A stretch of DNA of 64,000 bases from Oreohelix idahoensis. Taxonomy: Eukaryota > Mollusca > Gastropoda > Stylommatophora > Oreohelicidae. Location: positions 143,182 to 207,181 of the forward strand of contig JAMPIV010019083.1 in NCBI GenBank assembly GCA_024509875.1. The letters are read 5' to 3'. The first letter of the stretch is position 1, and every line of letters begins with the position of its first letter. This document shows positions 46,251 to 56,484 of the stretch, piece after piece. The notes below the pieces were generated by a model that made no database searches, was not told the origin of the DNA, and saw only the letters and a program-made list of their open reading frames with translations. The translations under genes and the position numbers were made by a program.

Positions 46251-47583
46251 AGAGGACTGCAGGTAAAACCCTGTCCCAATCTTCAGGATGATCCTCCGTT
46301 ATCTTGCCAAGTAAGTTCTTTAGTGTCCTGTTAAGACGTTCTACCAATCCATTGGACATTGGATGATAAATACTACTGAGAGACCTTTTAATGTCTAGCG
46401 TAGCCATTACCTGAGACATAACGTCCGAAATTAACTGAGTGCCGTGATCCGACAGTATTTCTCCGGGGAATCCCAGACGAGAAAATACGAGCCAAAGAGC
46501 ATCAGCGATATCGACAGTTGATATGCTCTTCAGAGGAATAGCCTCTGGCCAACGCGTGCACATGTCCACGCAAGTGAGGATAAATTGGTGTCCTCTGGCT
46601 GACTTAATTTTGAACGGACCAATGATGTCTATAGCCATTTTCTGAAACGGCCGAATCGGAATATCTGCAGCCTGAATAGGAGCAGCATGTCTCGGACCCC
46701 TAGACTTGACCTCTTGACAAATTTTGCAAGATCGGCAATAAATTCGGATGTCTTTATTCACGAATGGCCAAAAGAATGACGCAAGGACTCTAGTTTTAGT
46801 TCTGGAAAAACCCATGTGTCCCGCACACTGAGAATCGTGTGCATGCCGAAGAATTAAGGCTCTCATACACTTAGGCACAAGAATTTGCGAGTGCATAGAC
46901 TTGTCCGAGTGTTGTACCATTCGTACCAATATACCATTCTTCATAGTGATATACGATTTGTGATTCGTATTTTGATTGGGATCCCCTTTCTTTGCAAGAA
47001 GGAAGTATTTCTTCAAAGAAGGATCCTCTTCTTGACGTTTAACAAACGAGTCATGGGAAATCACCAAGTGCTCGTCTTGGCTATCAACTTCATTACTATT
47101 ATCAGATGAAGTTGGGGGATTAAGAGCTTGAGCTCTTGTCACCACTGCATTGACCGTTTGAATGTTTTTTTCTTCCCAACTAGAAATTTGTTGCGGGGTG
47201 CATTCCTTAACCCCATGAATACGACCGATTATAAGATCCGCAATAGGATTAGGAAGAAGACATGCATGGACATCTCCTGTGAAGAAAGGAGTGTCAATCC
47301 TAATAATAGCAGTAGGATAGCTTTCCATAGTACCACCAAATGTAACACATTTGATTGTTTTTCCCGTGGCACAGCAAGGATCTATCAGAGACTCCTTAAC
47401 CCCGACGGTAGTACATCCCGAATCGAAAAGTACTGAGACTAGCCTATCATTTATTAGACCTTTATGTAAGATGAGAGATCCTCTCCCATCATGCGCAACT
47501 GTAGCAGGTAGAGCAGGAAGAGGGTGACCACAACTTAGCGTAGATACAGTTGATGAATCGAACAATGTTAAGCATTGGGGCAT
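46135..47583 (-). CDS. Protease and integrase core of element 2
   Basis: The minus-strand ORF starts within the gag-pol junction (MPQCLTLFDSSTVSTLSCGH). The aspartic protease motif LVSVLFDSGCTTVGV has DSG codons at 47416-47424. After a linker comes the integrase: HHCC (HAHDSQCAGHMG ... CRSCKICQ) and core D,D-x-E in MAIDIIGPF, LSDHGTQLIS and LVERLNRTLKNLL. It ends out of frame after EHTGF. Pol order is protease-integrase here, with RT following. Gag is in a different frame at the junction: C4 at about 47577 here, C5 in element 3, where the two are in one frame. Confidence 0.92.
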   Translation of the reverse strand: MPQCLTLFDSSTVSTLSCGHPLPALPATVAHDGRGSLILHKGLINDRLVSVLFDSGCTTVGVKESLIDPCCATGKTIKCVTFGGTMESYPTAIIRIDTPFFTGDVHACLLPNPIADLIIGRIHGVKECTPQQISSWEEKNIQTVNAVVTRAQALNPPTSSDNSNEVDSQDEHLVISHDSFVKRQEEDPSLKKYFLLAKKGDPNQNTNHKSYITMKNGILVRMVQHSDKSMHSQILVPKCMRALILRHAHDSQCAGHMGFSRTKTRVLASFFWPFVNKDIRIYCRSCKICQEVKSRGPRHAAPIQAADIPIRPFQKMAIDIIGPFKIKSARGHQFILTCVDMCTRWPEAIPLKSISTVDIADALWLVFSRLGFPGEILSDHGTQLISDVMSQVMATLDIKRSLSSIYHPMSNGLVERLNRTLKNLLGKITEDHPEDWDRVLPAVLFAYREVPNEHTGFFSFRTCLWRATARANVLVTRFDNFR

Positions 47584-49233
47584 TCAGTTGCTCTCCCAAA
47601 ATCGAAAGCACAACCAGTGATAGCCCTAGAGTTACCACTATCATTTGCTGTATTACAGGCTCCATCAAACTCTTGTTGTGCAGAGTTTGCCTGTTGGTAA
47701 GGTCTTTTCTTGTTAAACCTAGGTCTACCTCGATTATCATTTCCCCTGTAATTATTTTGATTAGTATCATTTCCCCTGTAATTATTTCGACTATCATTTC
47801 CCCTGTAATTGTGATCATATTGTCTATTGTACTCATCATTCCGGTTTGAATCCCGGTTTCTAAATTCACCATCGTCATAATCTTGACGTCGAGAATGATT
47901 ACCTCGAAAATTTGAATAGTTATTATTTGGATAGCCTTTGCGAAAGTGTCTCAAATTATTACCACTAAAATTACGAGAACTACCATCTTGTCTCCACTGC
48001 ATAGACGAAGAACCATCATGTGTTGGATTACTCCGCTTCTGAGTGTAATTTTGATTACTTCTCCTATTCCAATTTTGTTGAGCACCCTGAAATTTTTTTC
48101 TGAAATTAGGGCCATATGGTGTTGCCGAAGCAGCTGGCAACCCTTCTTTCACTTTAGAATTGCTAACTGTAGCATGGGGATGTGCTGTGGCATACTGACA
48201 ACAGTATTCCTCCATTTCTTTTTAAGTTTTTAGGCTTACGCTCATGAAGGAATGCAAGAAAAGAATCATTAACAGATGACAAAACCTTATCTCGCAATAA
48301 TAAGTCCATTAGACCTTCATATGTTTTCTCAATCTGAGACAACTCAACCATCGTGTAAATGTACGACGTATCTTTGTAACAAAATCAGAGAAATCTACTC
48401 CATTTTCTGGCAACATTGTCCTAAAACGAAGACGATAGTCTTCTTGTTTTAATTGGTATTTCTTTAGTAATGCTGCCCTGACAACATCATAATTAGTCCT
48501 CTCATGTTCGTCTATTGTCATAAGAGTAGTCACTGTGTCACCTGTAAAAAATGGCATCAGTTGTTCAACATATTTTTTCCTTTTTTATGTTATGCGTATC
48601 GCACAAAAATTGGAATCTATCTAGATAATCTGCTACGTCATCCTTTAAAGGATTGAAATGAGGCAATTTAATCCTACTAACAAACTCCTTTGTCGTACTC
48701 GAAGTTGTTTGCTGAGCACCCGTACTCGCCAATTTCAATTTCTCTAACTCCAAAATTGCGAGTTTTTCATCAAGTTCCATCTTCTGTTTCTTTCCTCATG
48801 TTCCATTTTTCTAATTTCAGCCTCAGCAGCAGCTTGAAGTTTTTTTTCCTCTGCAGCAGCTTGAAGTTTTTTTTCCTCTGCAGCAGCTTGAAGTTTTTTT
48901 TCCTCTGCAGCAGCTTGAAGTTTTTTGTCTTCCATTTCCATCTGGAATTTTCTTTCATCAGCTGCAGCTTGAGCTTTCCTCTCCTCAGCAGCAGCTTGAG
49001 CTTTTCTCTCCTCAGCCTCTCTTTGATACCTTCTTTCTTCAAGTTCTAATCTTCTATTCTCAGCTTCTAGCTTCTTTAGTTCAGCTTCTGCTTTCAATTT
49101 AATTTCCTCTTTTTTGTTTCTTTTCTTCTGACTTTAATGCAATGGCGAATTGAGCAGATGAATATTCTTCCAATTCTTTACCAGACTTACCAAGGGTCAA
49201 CCCTTGCTGGATGAAGAAATCCAATGTAGACAT
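47568..49233 (-). CDS. gag: Gag of element 2 (several 1-nt frameshifts)
   Basis: ATG at 49233 (MSTLDFFIQQGLTLGKSGKE) is shared with element 3. Next is a long charged coiled coil with near-identical (L/I)QAAAEEKK repeats (48830-48930), a capsid-like region (ISRIKLPHFNPLKDDVADYL, LDRFQFLCDTHNIKKEK, DEHERTNYDVVRAALLKKYQ), and a basic N/R/G-rich C-terminus with YRGND repeats (47700-47830), probably nucleic-acid binding. Frame breaks compared with element 3 are near 49115, 48583, 48350 and 48225, each a one-base homopolymer difference. No CCHC knuckle. The C-terminus instead leads into CPQC-x13-CGH. Confidence 0.88.
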
Positions 49234-50643
49234 TCTGTCTAATGAGATCAGAAACCTGAAAAAAAATTAAATAAATTACCTTATCCCACTTCAATGGGAG
49301 ACAAGTCTGAAATGCTAGACTTGTATACTCACTTCACTTTATTTTACTGTCTTAATCTTTGTAGATAACAAGTCTTTTATCAAAGAACTTGTATAAATAT
49401 CTTATATAATATTATTTAACAAACTCTATATGAAGAGTCTACCTTATCAATAATATCAAAACATGACCAAGTATGTGTATGTAGACTGTGCATGACAGTA
49501 ATGTAGTACAACCCAAAAAAAATACAAAGACAAAAATACAAAACAATACAAATGGCAACACTGTTTTAACCAAAAATGTGTAGAGAAATACACAAGAAAG
49601 GAGAGACCTACAGAATACAAACAAAACAAATCGACAATCAAAACTGAAAAACAGACAAAATATTACAAAAACAACGTTAAGTACAATTACATCACAGCTA
49701 ACATCAATAGCGACCAATTGTCACTAGCAAATTTCCAAATTAAGAAAATTTGCACCTACAGACCGCTTACAGTAAGCCTCGATCAAGTGGCATATTTACC
49801 GTAAGACCCACCAACCGAAAAACCCGCAGAAAAAAATACACAAAACAGTAGAAGTGACATAAACATATAGCAATCAATTTCAATGTGTTGCAGAACAAGT
49901 TCAGTCACAGCTGAAACTAAAATAAATTTCTTGCTCCTTGCGAACACAGAAACGAAATGTCAAACGCGCACTGAACGTCAAATCCACTGTAACATAAAGT
50001 GGTATTCACGAACCAAAGTTACTATGACCTTCTCAAATTAGGGCTTGCACATTGAATGTTTACAATTTCACGTACTGTTTACAGACACTTGACCTCCAAC
50101 AATGTAGCTTGAATACTCTGACCTAGAAAAGTCTGTTGTTGAATGAAACGTGTCACAACCCGCTGTACTGTTTACAATAGGAACCCGCCTTCTATGCAGT
50201 TATGGTCCACGTAGCAAATGCCTAGATGTTAACTTCAGTACATGTCTTGTTATGCTTTATGTAGCATTATAATATAAATGCTCGTACTGTTTATTTGTGT
50301 CAACCGTTGATGACCTATATCTGTCCTGTTGTAGCCAAAACTTGCAAGTGTAGAATTAGCGTTGTGTGTTACGGCTGTCCCGTGTGTAGCTTAGACCCAC
50401 AGATCAGAAGTGTAATGTGTACTTGTCCTTCTTGTAACTTTCTCGACAAAACTGGAGACATCATACATGTAACAGCCAACCAGGAATGTAAATTTCTGGA
50501 TCCATAAATGTCAACAATAATGTCAAATGCTCGCTCTGTTCTTTTTAAACCCACAGATCTGGTCCATCAGAAATGTAAGTTTCTAGGCCACATTGGCGAC
50601 AAGAAATGTATCATAAGAGCCCACGTAACTGGTCCACCAGAAA
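49234..50643 (-). other. Leader of element 2 with candidate primer site and hairpins
   Basis: Just inside the LTR the minus strand reads TTTCTGGTGGACCAGTTACG, a candidate primer binding site (TGG start) that is also a CTGGT/ACCAG palindrome. Nearer gag are two stem-loops of similar sequence, ACAAGTCT/AGACTTGT at 49301-49324 and an ACAAGT...ACTTGT structure near 49368-49392. Both are conserved in element 3. Otherwise non-coding. ORFs at 49439-49717 and 50295-50507 are not conserved. Confidence 0.6.
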
Positions 50644-51788
50644 TGTAACTGTCTTTTTTTTCTTGTTGAGGTGATCACTGGCCCAAGACAGTTTACATGT
50701 TGTTAGATGTGTAGTGCGAGCGTATGATGAGTTGAGTGTGGGTGCGAATGAAGACGCGAATGTGTTTAGGCTCGTATAGATGTAGATCCTGCAACCCATA
50801 CTCTCACATGCAGTAATCAAGGATGCTTTGACACTGCAGGCATGTTTCAAGACATTTATTGACGGGAACACACATAATATCAACAGGAACAGTCAGTGTA
50901 ACAAGGTCATGCTGACCTGACATCGATAGGTATACATTTGGCATTCAAAAAGGTAAACATCAGAATAGACGTGCATGGTCAATAGCAAAGTTCTTCAATA
51001 ATGACAGTTCGTAGCGTCGCCCTTGGCGTCTCTGACTAAAAGCGTCAGATGCCTTAGTTACCTTGACACACAGGTGCAACTTGGCACTCCCTGCCAATTG
51101 CACATATCAGGCTGTAGTATAATAGCCGGAAGCACAGGCCTCGTCCTAACGTCGGCCGTGTACTTCTGTTAAATAGGTTATCATCAACCCTGCAGTAATA
51201 CTTATTGTAGATAGAAGTTCCGCCAATCTGCGGCTCCCACAATATATCTTCGTCACTGGATTTCTGGACAATATAAGACTAACAGTCTTGGATGGCTACC
51301 TCGAGCACAAATATATAAGTTCTGAAATGGCGGATCCGTGAACTGCTGTTCACCCTAGGTAATCCTTTACATGTTCTGCCACCGAAAAGCGTAATAATGC
51401 ATAAAGGTCGGTATTACCTGGTAAATGAATCCTCAGAACTACACAAGGAATTCTGTCGTCATCCCGACGCACAGAGATTCACTGGGGAAAACTGCCATAG
51501 CAGTTACTTCGAAGATTCTGCCCGAAAAACAATGGACTCTTGGTCCCTTCAGAAAAACAGGACCTCCCGGCTTCCCGGAAGTATATCTCACTCCCGCTTA
51601 AAAAACCTTCCCATAGGCCCACGCCGAACTGTCAACCTCTGACCCTAAAGGTCAAACACAATGAATGAATAAACAAGGGAAGACAACCCCTAATCAACCT
51701 GACATCGCAGGTAAAGACACAATTATACTTATGATACAAACATAAGCAAATAACTTGACAGATGACTCCGTCGAAAATGACAGCAACA
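50644..51788 (-). repeat. 5' LTR of element 2 (1,145 bp)
   Basis: Same length as and almost identical to 42662-43806. Ends TG...CA as expected. Confidence 0.96.
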
Positions 51789-53049
51789 GAGTTACAGAGA
51801 TATGCAGACAGAAATGACTCAAAGCGCTTTTATGATGCCCTGAAAGCAATTTATGGCCCTCAATCCAATCAATCATCGCCGGTCCTAAATGCTGATGGCA
51901 TGGCATTGCTCACTAATAAAACGCAGATTTTTGAACGCTGGGCACAACACTTCAATGCCATCTTAAATTATCCATCAACCGTGAACGACCAGGCCATTGC
52001 AAGCATACCGCAAGTTAGAGTCAACGATAGACTTGACCTTCCACCCAGCTTGGAAGAGGTCAAGAAAGCAACCAGTCTACTGTCCAGTGGCAAAGCCCCT
52101 GGATCAGATGCTATTCCTGCTGAGATGTATAAAGCTGGAGGCAGCATGCTGCTGTAGAGATTAACAGACCTCTTCCACTTAGTCTGGGATGAAGAACAGA
52201 TACCACAGGAATTGAAAGATGCCACCATTGTTCACATATACAAGCGAAAGGGAAATCATCAATCATGTGATAACCGTAGGGGAATCTCCCTATTATCTAT
52301 TGCGGGCAAAATCCTGGCTCGAGTCCTGCTCAATCGCTTGACTGTTCATCTCGAATCCCAGGACTTACTTCCAGAGAGTCAGTGTGGTTTCCGAGCAGGC
52401 CGCGGGACCGTCGATATGATATTTGCCGCTCGCCAACTTCAGGAGAAATGCCAGGAACAGTACAGTGACCTATACACAACATTTATTGACCTGACCAAGG
52501 CCTTTGACACTGTCAATAGGGATGGACTATGGAAAATTATGGCGAAATTCGGCTGTCCCGATAAGTTCATCTCAATTGTCCGCCAGTTTCATGAAGGTAT
52601 GATGGCTCGCGTATTGAATGATGGAGAACCTTCTGAACCCTTTCCGGTCACAAACGGTGTCAAACAGGGATGTGTGCTCGCTCCGACACTATTCAGTATG
52701 ATATTTGCTGCCATGCTGTCTAACGTTACGCATGGCAGTAGTGACGGCGTACACATCAGATACAGGACAGATGGGAAGCTGTTTAATTTGAGACGATTAC
52801 AGTCCTTTACAAAGGTGAATGAAACAATGATCTCTGACCTTGTCTTTGCGGACGACTGTGCCCTCAACACCTGCACAGAACTAGACATGCAGAACAATAT
52901 GAGGCTTTCTGTAGCGTGTGATGATTTTGGTCTTACCATCATTACTAAGAAATCTGAAGTAATGTTGCAACCTGCTCCTGGGAAACCTTACTGTGAACCA
53001 AATATCACAGTAAAGAACCAACGTCTCCAAGTGGTGGATAGCTTCACTT
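51789..53049 (+). CDS. LINE segment 2: reverse transcriptase
   Basis: Resumes the LINE after element 2 with LQRYADRNDSKRFYDALKAI. RT blocks: SSGKAPGSDAIPAEMYKAGG, ATIVHIYKRKGNHQSCDNRR, ISLLSIAGKILARVLLNRL, SQCGFRAGRGTVDMIFAARQ, FIDLTKAFDTVNRDGLW (motif A), GVKQGCVLAPTLFSMIFAAML (motif B) and LVFADDCAL (catalytic). A single in-frame TAG at 52155-52157 follows SMLL. Breaks at CTTCACTT (53042-53049), the left duplication of the DNA transposon. Apart from the two insertions and the TAG the frame is open. Confidence 0.88.
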
Positions 53050-53261
53050 GGTACTTGTGCGTTAATTCACCGTCAAATTAATATTTTGGCAATTTATTAC
53101 CCAATTCGAGCACCGTACTATTGCTTACTTTTTTTTTCTTCTTCTTACAATAATTTTTTTTTTCGCCTGCGGGCGGGGTTAGTACATTTGACAGGTAGGG
53201 GTTGCGGGTTAGTCTATTATGCATTTTCGCAGGCAGACTGGTAGCATGGGTATTTGTTTAT

Positions 53262-53313
53262 TTATTATTTTTAATGTAAAATTTTTGCCTCGTCTTGGCG
53301 AGGCGCGTCCCGA
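53262..53313 (-). mobile_element. GCCTCG-hairpin short element, part 1
   Basis: AATGTAAAATTTTTGCCTCG, then TCTTGGCGAGGCGCGTCC, as at 4868-4915. Its other half (TTATATTAGGGCGCATGTCC, AAATATAAAAGAC) is at 54403-54450, so about 1.1 kb may have been inserted in the middle. Confidence 0.5.
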
Positions 53314-53398
53314 AGGACTGCCTGGTAAAGCTATAAGCAAGTTTGCTCAGTGTGTATCCTATCCATCTTCAGCGCCTTCTCATGTCTCGAAGACCGCA
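53314..53398 (-). pseudogene. RTE-like LINE fragment
   Basis: The minus strand reads GAAGATGGATAGGATACACA followed by CTGAGCAAA and ACCAGGCAGTCCTT, matching the [10 protein letters not shown]...TRQSL block at 22380-22438. Confidence 0.55.
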
Positions 53399-53876
53399 TA
53401 GCTTGAATATACCCCCGCAGGGATTCATAGAGTGCACAAGCTGTATTCAAATCTTGGTCAGAAGATTGCAGAGAAGCACTGGTCATTTGAAAACGCTGTA
53501 ATACTTGATCCCACAGTATGATCATTATTCCAGTTTCTAGCTTCATCATGGTTGAAAGTAGACAACGAGCCTGTTGACGACACTCTGCCTTCTGATCATT
53601 GTTATCTGAAATATCATCCAAGACTTGTTTTATTGCAGAAAAGCTGTGTAAAAGTGCTTTTGTCACATCTGCCAAAGCGGACCACCTGGTATCTGACAGT
53701 CTTTTCACAAAGGGCAAATGGGACTTATTATGACTACCGCCAGCACATAATGCAGTAGAAAGGAGACCCCACCGGTAGGTAGAAGCAGAAAAGAAGGTGT
53801 ACAGACTTTCAAGAAATCCAAAGAAAATGACTGCTTCTGTCCGCAAACAGTTAAGATAAAAGTAATAAAGAGTCAC
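53399..53876 (-). pseudogene. hAT-type transposase / ZMYM1-like (DUF4371) fragment
   Basis: Minus-strand residues ESLYTFFSASTYRWGLLSTA, LPFVKRLSDTRWSALADVTK, ALLHSFSAIKQVLDDISDN, CRQQARCLLSTMMKLETGIM and LNTACALYESLRGYIQAMRS resemble the central part of zinc finger MYM-type 1-like proteins, which derive from hAT transposases. The DTRW motif is typical. Neither N-terminal zinc finger nor C-terminal dimerisation region is present. The 181-aa ORF runs on into the LINE scrap. It may be cargo or remains of the host transposon's own transposase. Recognition is from general family knowledge only. Confidence 0.6.
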
Positions 53877-54209
53877 ACTAAGTCACCCTGTTATGCTCTT
53901 TCTCTCACAGTTTCGTGACATCAAATGAAAAGGCGCTAAAGATGGCATACATCACAAGATCATTGGTTTAACGCTCGTATTAGAAGATGACCAAAAAATG
54001 ATGTACATATTTATTGGCGCGTGGCCCTAAAAGAAAGGGGCTCGTAGCATATGCTACTTTTGCTACTACTTTAATCCGGCTCTGATTAGGTAAATATTTG
54101 ACAAGGATCAGTGCATAGCGAGGGAGGGGACCAACTCCCCACCCAGCTCTCTCCACCCAGCCCTCCACACACAGCAGTGAAAACAAATAAAGGCTTTCTT
54201 GCCAGGGTA

Positions 54210-54402
54210 CAGTTTTGTTGGTTTTGTGGGCCCTAAACAGGACCGTGGTGCAGTTTTGTGGGCCCTGAAAAGGACTGTGGTAGGTGCAGTTTTGTGGGCC
54301 CTGAATAGGACCGTGGTAGGTGCAGTTTTGTGGGCCCTGAAAAGGACCGTGGTAGGTGCAGTTTTGTGGGTTTTGTGGGCCCTGAATAGGACCGTGGTAG
54401 GT
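54210..54402 (+). repeat. 36-bp minisatellite, about five units
   Basis: CAGTTTTGTGGGCCCTGAA recurs at 54251, 54287, 54323 and 54359 with a 36-base period and one irregular end unit. A multiple of three, so the minus strand reads NCTYHGP(F/I)QGPQ repeats. No start, signal or domain supports translation. Confidence 0.92.
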
Positions 54403-54855
54403 GCTTATATTAGGGCGCATGTCCAAATATAAAAGACCCTTAAGTCTAGGGAATTGCTAGTCATCATAATCATCATGATCATCAGCTTTCAAGTCCCTAT
54501 CAGAGTCAGGTACCCATTTACAGCTGGTTAGACTGATGCGTGACACTACCAAGCTCGAGAGGTGGGGCCTACCTAGCTATAAATGCGTGACAACCGTTAA
54601 CTTGTAGAACTGATTCAATACCGTTTTAATGGTTTATAAACTTAAAACAGGGAAGGAGGGAGGGGGGGTTGAGGGCGGGTCTGTCGTAAGCGTGTCAACT
54701 ATGAATGCACGAGGAAGGTTTTTTTTTTTTTTTAACTTGCCCTCCCAAATCACAATGTGAAATCAACCTTTTTCAGTCAAGAAAAAGTACGGTTATCAGT
54801 TTGGGTAATAAATTTCCACAATTTGATTTTAGCGGTGAATTAACGCACAAGAACC

Positions 54856-55597
54856 CTTCACTTATCTAGGCAGTACCCTTACCAAAGATGCGAATATCGA
54901 CGCCGAGGTCAACAACAGAATTGCAAAGGCAAGTGCAGCTTTTGGAAGACTAAGAGGAAATGTCTGGGATCGACAAGGAATTAGTGCCGCCACCAAGATA
55001 AAAGTATATCATGCAATAGTGCTCACTACCCTCCTGTATGCCTGTGAAACATGGACAGTGTATAGCAGACACGCCAAGAAGCTTAATCATTTCCACATGA
55101 GCTGTCTTTGCAGGATACTCAGGATCAAGTGGCATGATAGAGTATCTAATTCTGAGGTCCTCAACAGAGCACATACCTCAAGCATCTACACATTGCTGCA
55201 GAGGGCCCAAACTAGATGGGCCGGACATGTTCGCATGCCCGAAAAACGCCTCCCAAAGCAGTTGATGTACAGCGAACTCTCTATGGGTAAGCGAACAGTA
55301 GGGGGACAAAAGAAACGCTTCAAAGACACACTGAAAGCATCGTTGAGCAGCTTCAAAATTGATGTCTCCTCCTGGGAGACTATCGCACATGATCGCTCTG
55401 CCTGGCGGACAAACATTACTCAAGGCGCTCGCATTGCAGAACAGAATTTAGCTGATAAGGCAGAAGGCAAGCATGCTGCAAGAAAAGTCAGAATGCGCAA
55501 CAACACTACTATCGACTCTAACCATGTGTGCCCCGTATGTGGCATGACCTGTAGGGCCAAAATAGGACTAATTAGCCACATAAGATCACGGCACTGA
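54856..55597 (+). CDS. LINE segment 3: post-RT region and C-terminal zinc finger
   Basis: Continues in frame from segment 2 with FTYLGSTLTKDANIDAEV, ASAAFGRLRGNVWDRQG, LLYACETWTVYSRHAKKLNH, LLQRAQTRWAGHVRMPEKRL and GGQKKRFKDTLKASL. It ends in CPVCGMTCRAKIGLISHIRS-RH, a C2H2-type finger, and a TGA. The C-terminal finger probably binds nucleic acid during target-primed transcription. About 60 bases of 3' UTR follow (to about 55660). Confidence 0.88.
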
Positions 55598-55660
55598 TGT
55601 CTCACAATTCAAGTCTGAAGCTGTCGCCATCTTCTCTTGCGATGGGCAACTATTAATTAA

Positions 55661-56484
55661 TAATGGTTATAATGGTCTGCTCTCAGATGCAGAAGGCAAG
55701 GCACTATTCACTAACATTTTTTGCGCTCGCTGTAATTTTTAAAATATGACTGGCCTATTTTGTTCAGAACACGCGTTATTTATAGTGCGAGGTCGGGCGT
55801 CCGAGGGGGTTTCCCTGCTCGCTAGTATTTGCATCCAAAAATGTTTGTAAAATCTGCCTAGGTGTGCTAATCAGGAAAACTAAGAATTTATTTATCTACG
55901 TTATTCCTGGAGCGATTTTCTTCATCTAAAGCTTAAAACACTCCCTGTATTATTCTACATCTTCTTAGCTAATAATCTTTTACTGTCCTAAGTGCATTTT
56001 ATTCTATGCGTACTTTAAACAGCTAAATTATGGACTAACCTGAGGCCTCGATGCATTTAACCAAAGATTTATCCCGTAATATACTACTGGTCGTGAAATT
56101 CTCTGCACAGACGTGTAGAACAACATTCCCACTGTAGAATTAGTGACCTCTTCCAGGTGGTACTTCATTCCTATGTCTGCAATTAAATGGCATCCTCCAC
56201 TCGTCTGCACATAATAGACTGGCCATTTTGACTGTCCAAGGTTGTAGTAAACACGGCATAACGGTACCTTCTGACTGGTCCGTGTATCAAGCAGTTATCA
56301 TAACGTATGGCGCGCGGTTTTGTCAGAGTTACACAGAAGGACGTGTTGTGAAAACAGAACACTTCACGACAATAGCCTGCCCATTCAAAAATGTAAACCC
56401 TCTGTTGGAGCTTCCTGTCGGGATTCACAATCACGGCATTCTCCTAATATGGGGTTCACTCTGCCTTCCTACTTTTCTGGTTTC
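55661..56484. other. Unassigned DNA
   Basis: No coding signal. May include remains of the element-1-type retrotransposon that continues at 56485. Confidence 0.4.

Larger units (their letters stand above)
42662..51788 (-). mobile_element. LTR retrotransposon element 2, Gmr1-like Ty3/gypsy (9,127 bp, minus strand)
   Basis: LTRs of exactly 1,145 bp each (42662-43806 and 50644-51788) with only three substitutions that I noticed. Flanks are GAGGT (42657-42661) and GAGTT (51789-51793), a 5-bp duplication with one change. Reading on the minus strand: 5' LTR 51788-50644, leader, gag from 49233, protease, integrase, RT, intact RNase H ending at 44246, then a polypurine tract and 3' LTR. Integrase again precedes RT. 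It interrupts a LINE. Internal genes carry six or so single-base homopolymer frameshifts in spite of very similar LTRs. Confidence 0.95.
53042..54863. mobile_element. DNA transposon with 8-bp TSD and imperfect TIRs of about 65 bp
   Basis: CTTCACTT flanks the element exactly (53042-53049 and 54856-54863). The ends 53050-53072 and 54833-54855 are inverted copies with one mismatch over 23 bases (core TTGTGCGTTAATTCACCG). Weaker inverted similarity continues inward for about 40 bases (AATTTATTACCCAA, ACCGTACT). Total length 1,806 bp. The superfamily is not certain. 8-bp duplications occur in hAT and a few others, but the GGT terminus is not the usual hAT CAG. It contains a short element, LINE debris, a transposase-like fragment and a minisatellite. 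Confidence 0.85.

Noticed and set aside
53980..54426. 148-aa minus-strand ORF with NCTYHGP repeats
   Set aside because: Arises from the 36-bp minisatellite. No other coding support.
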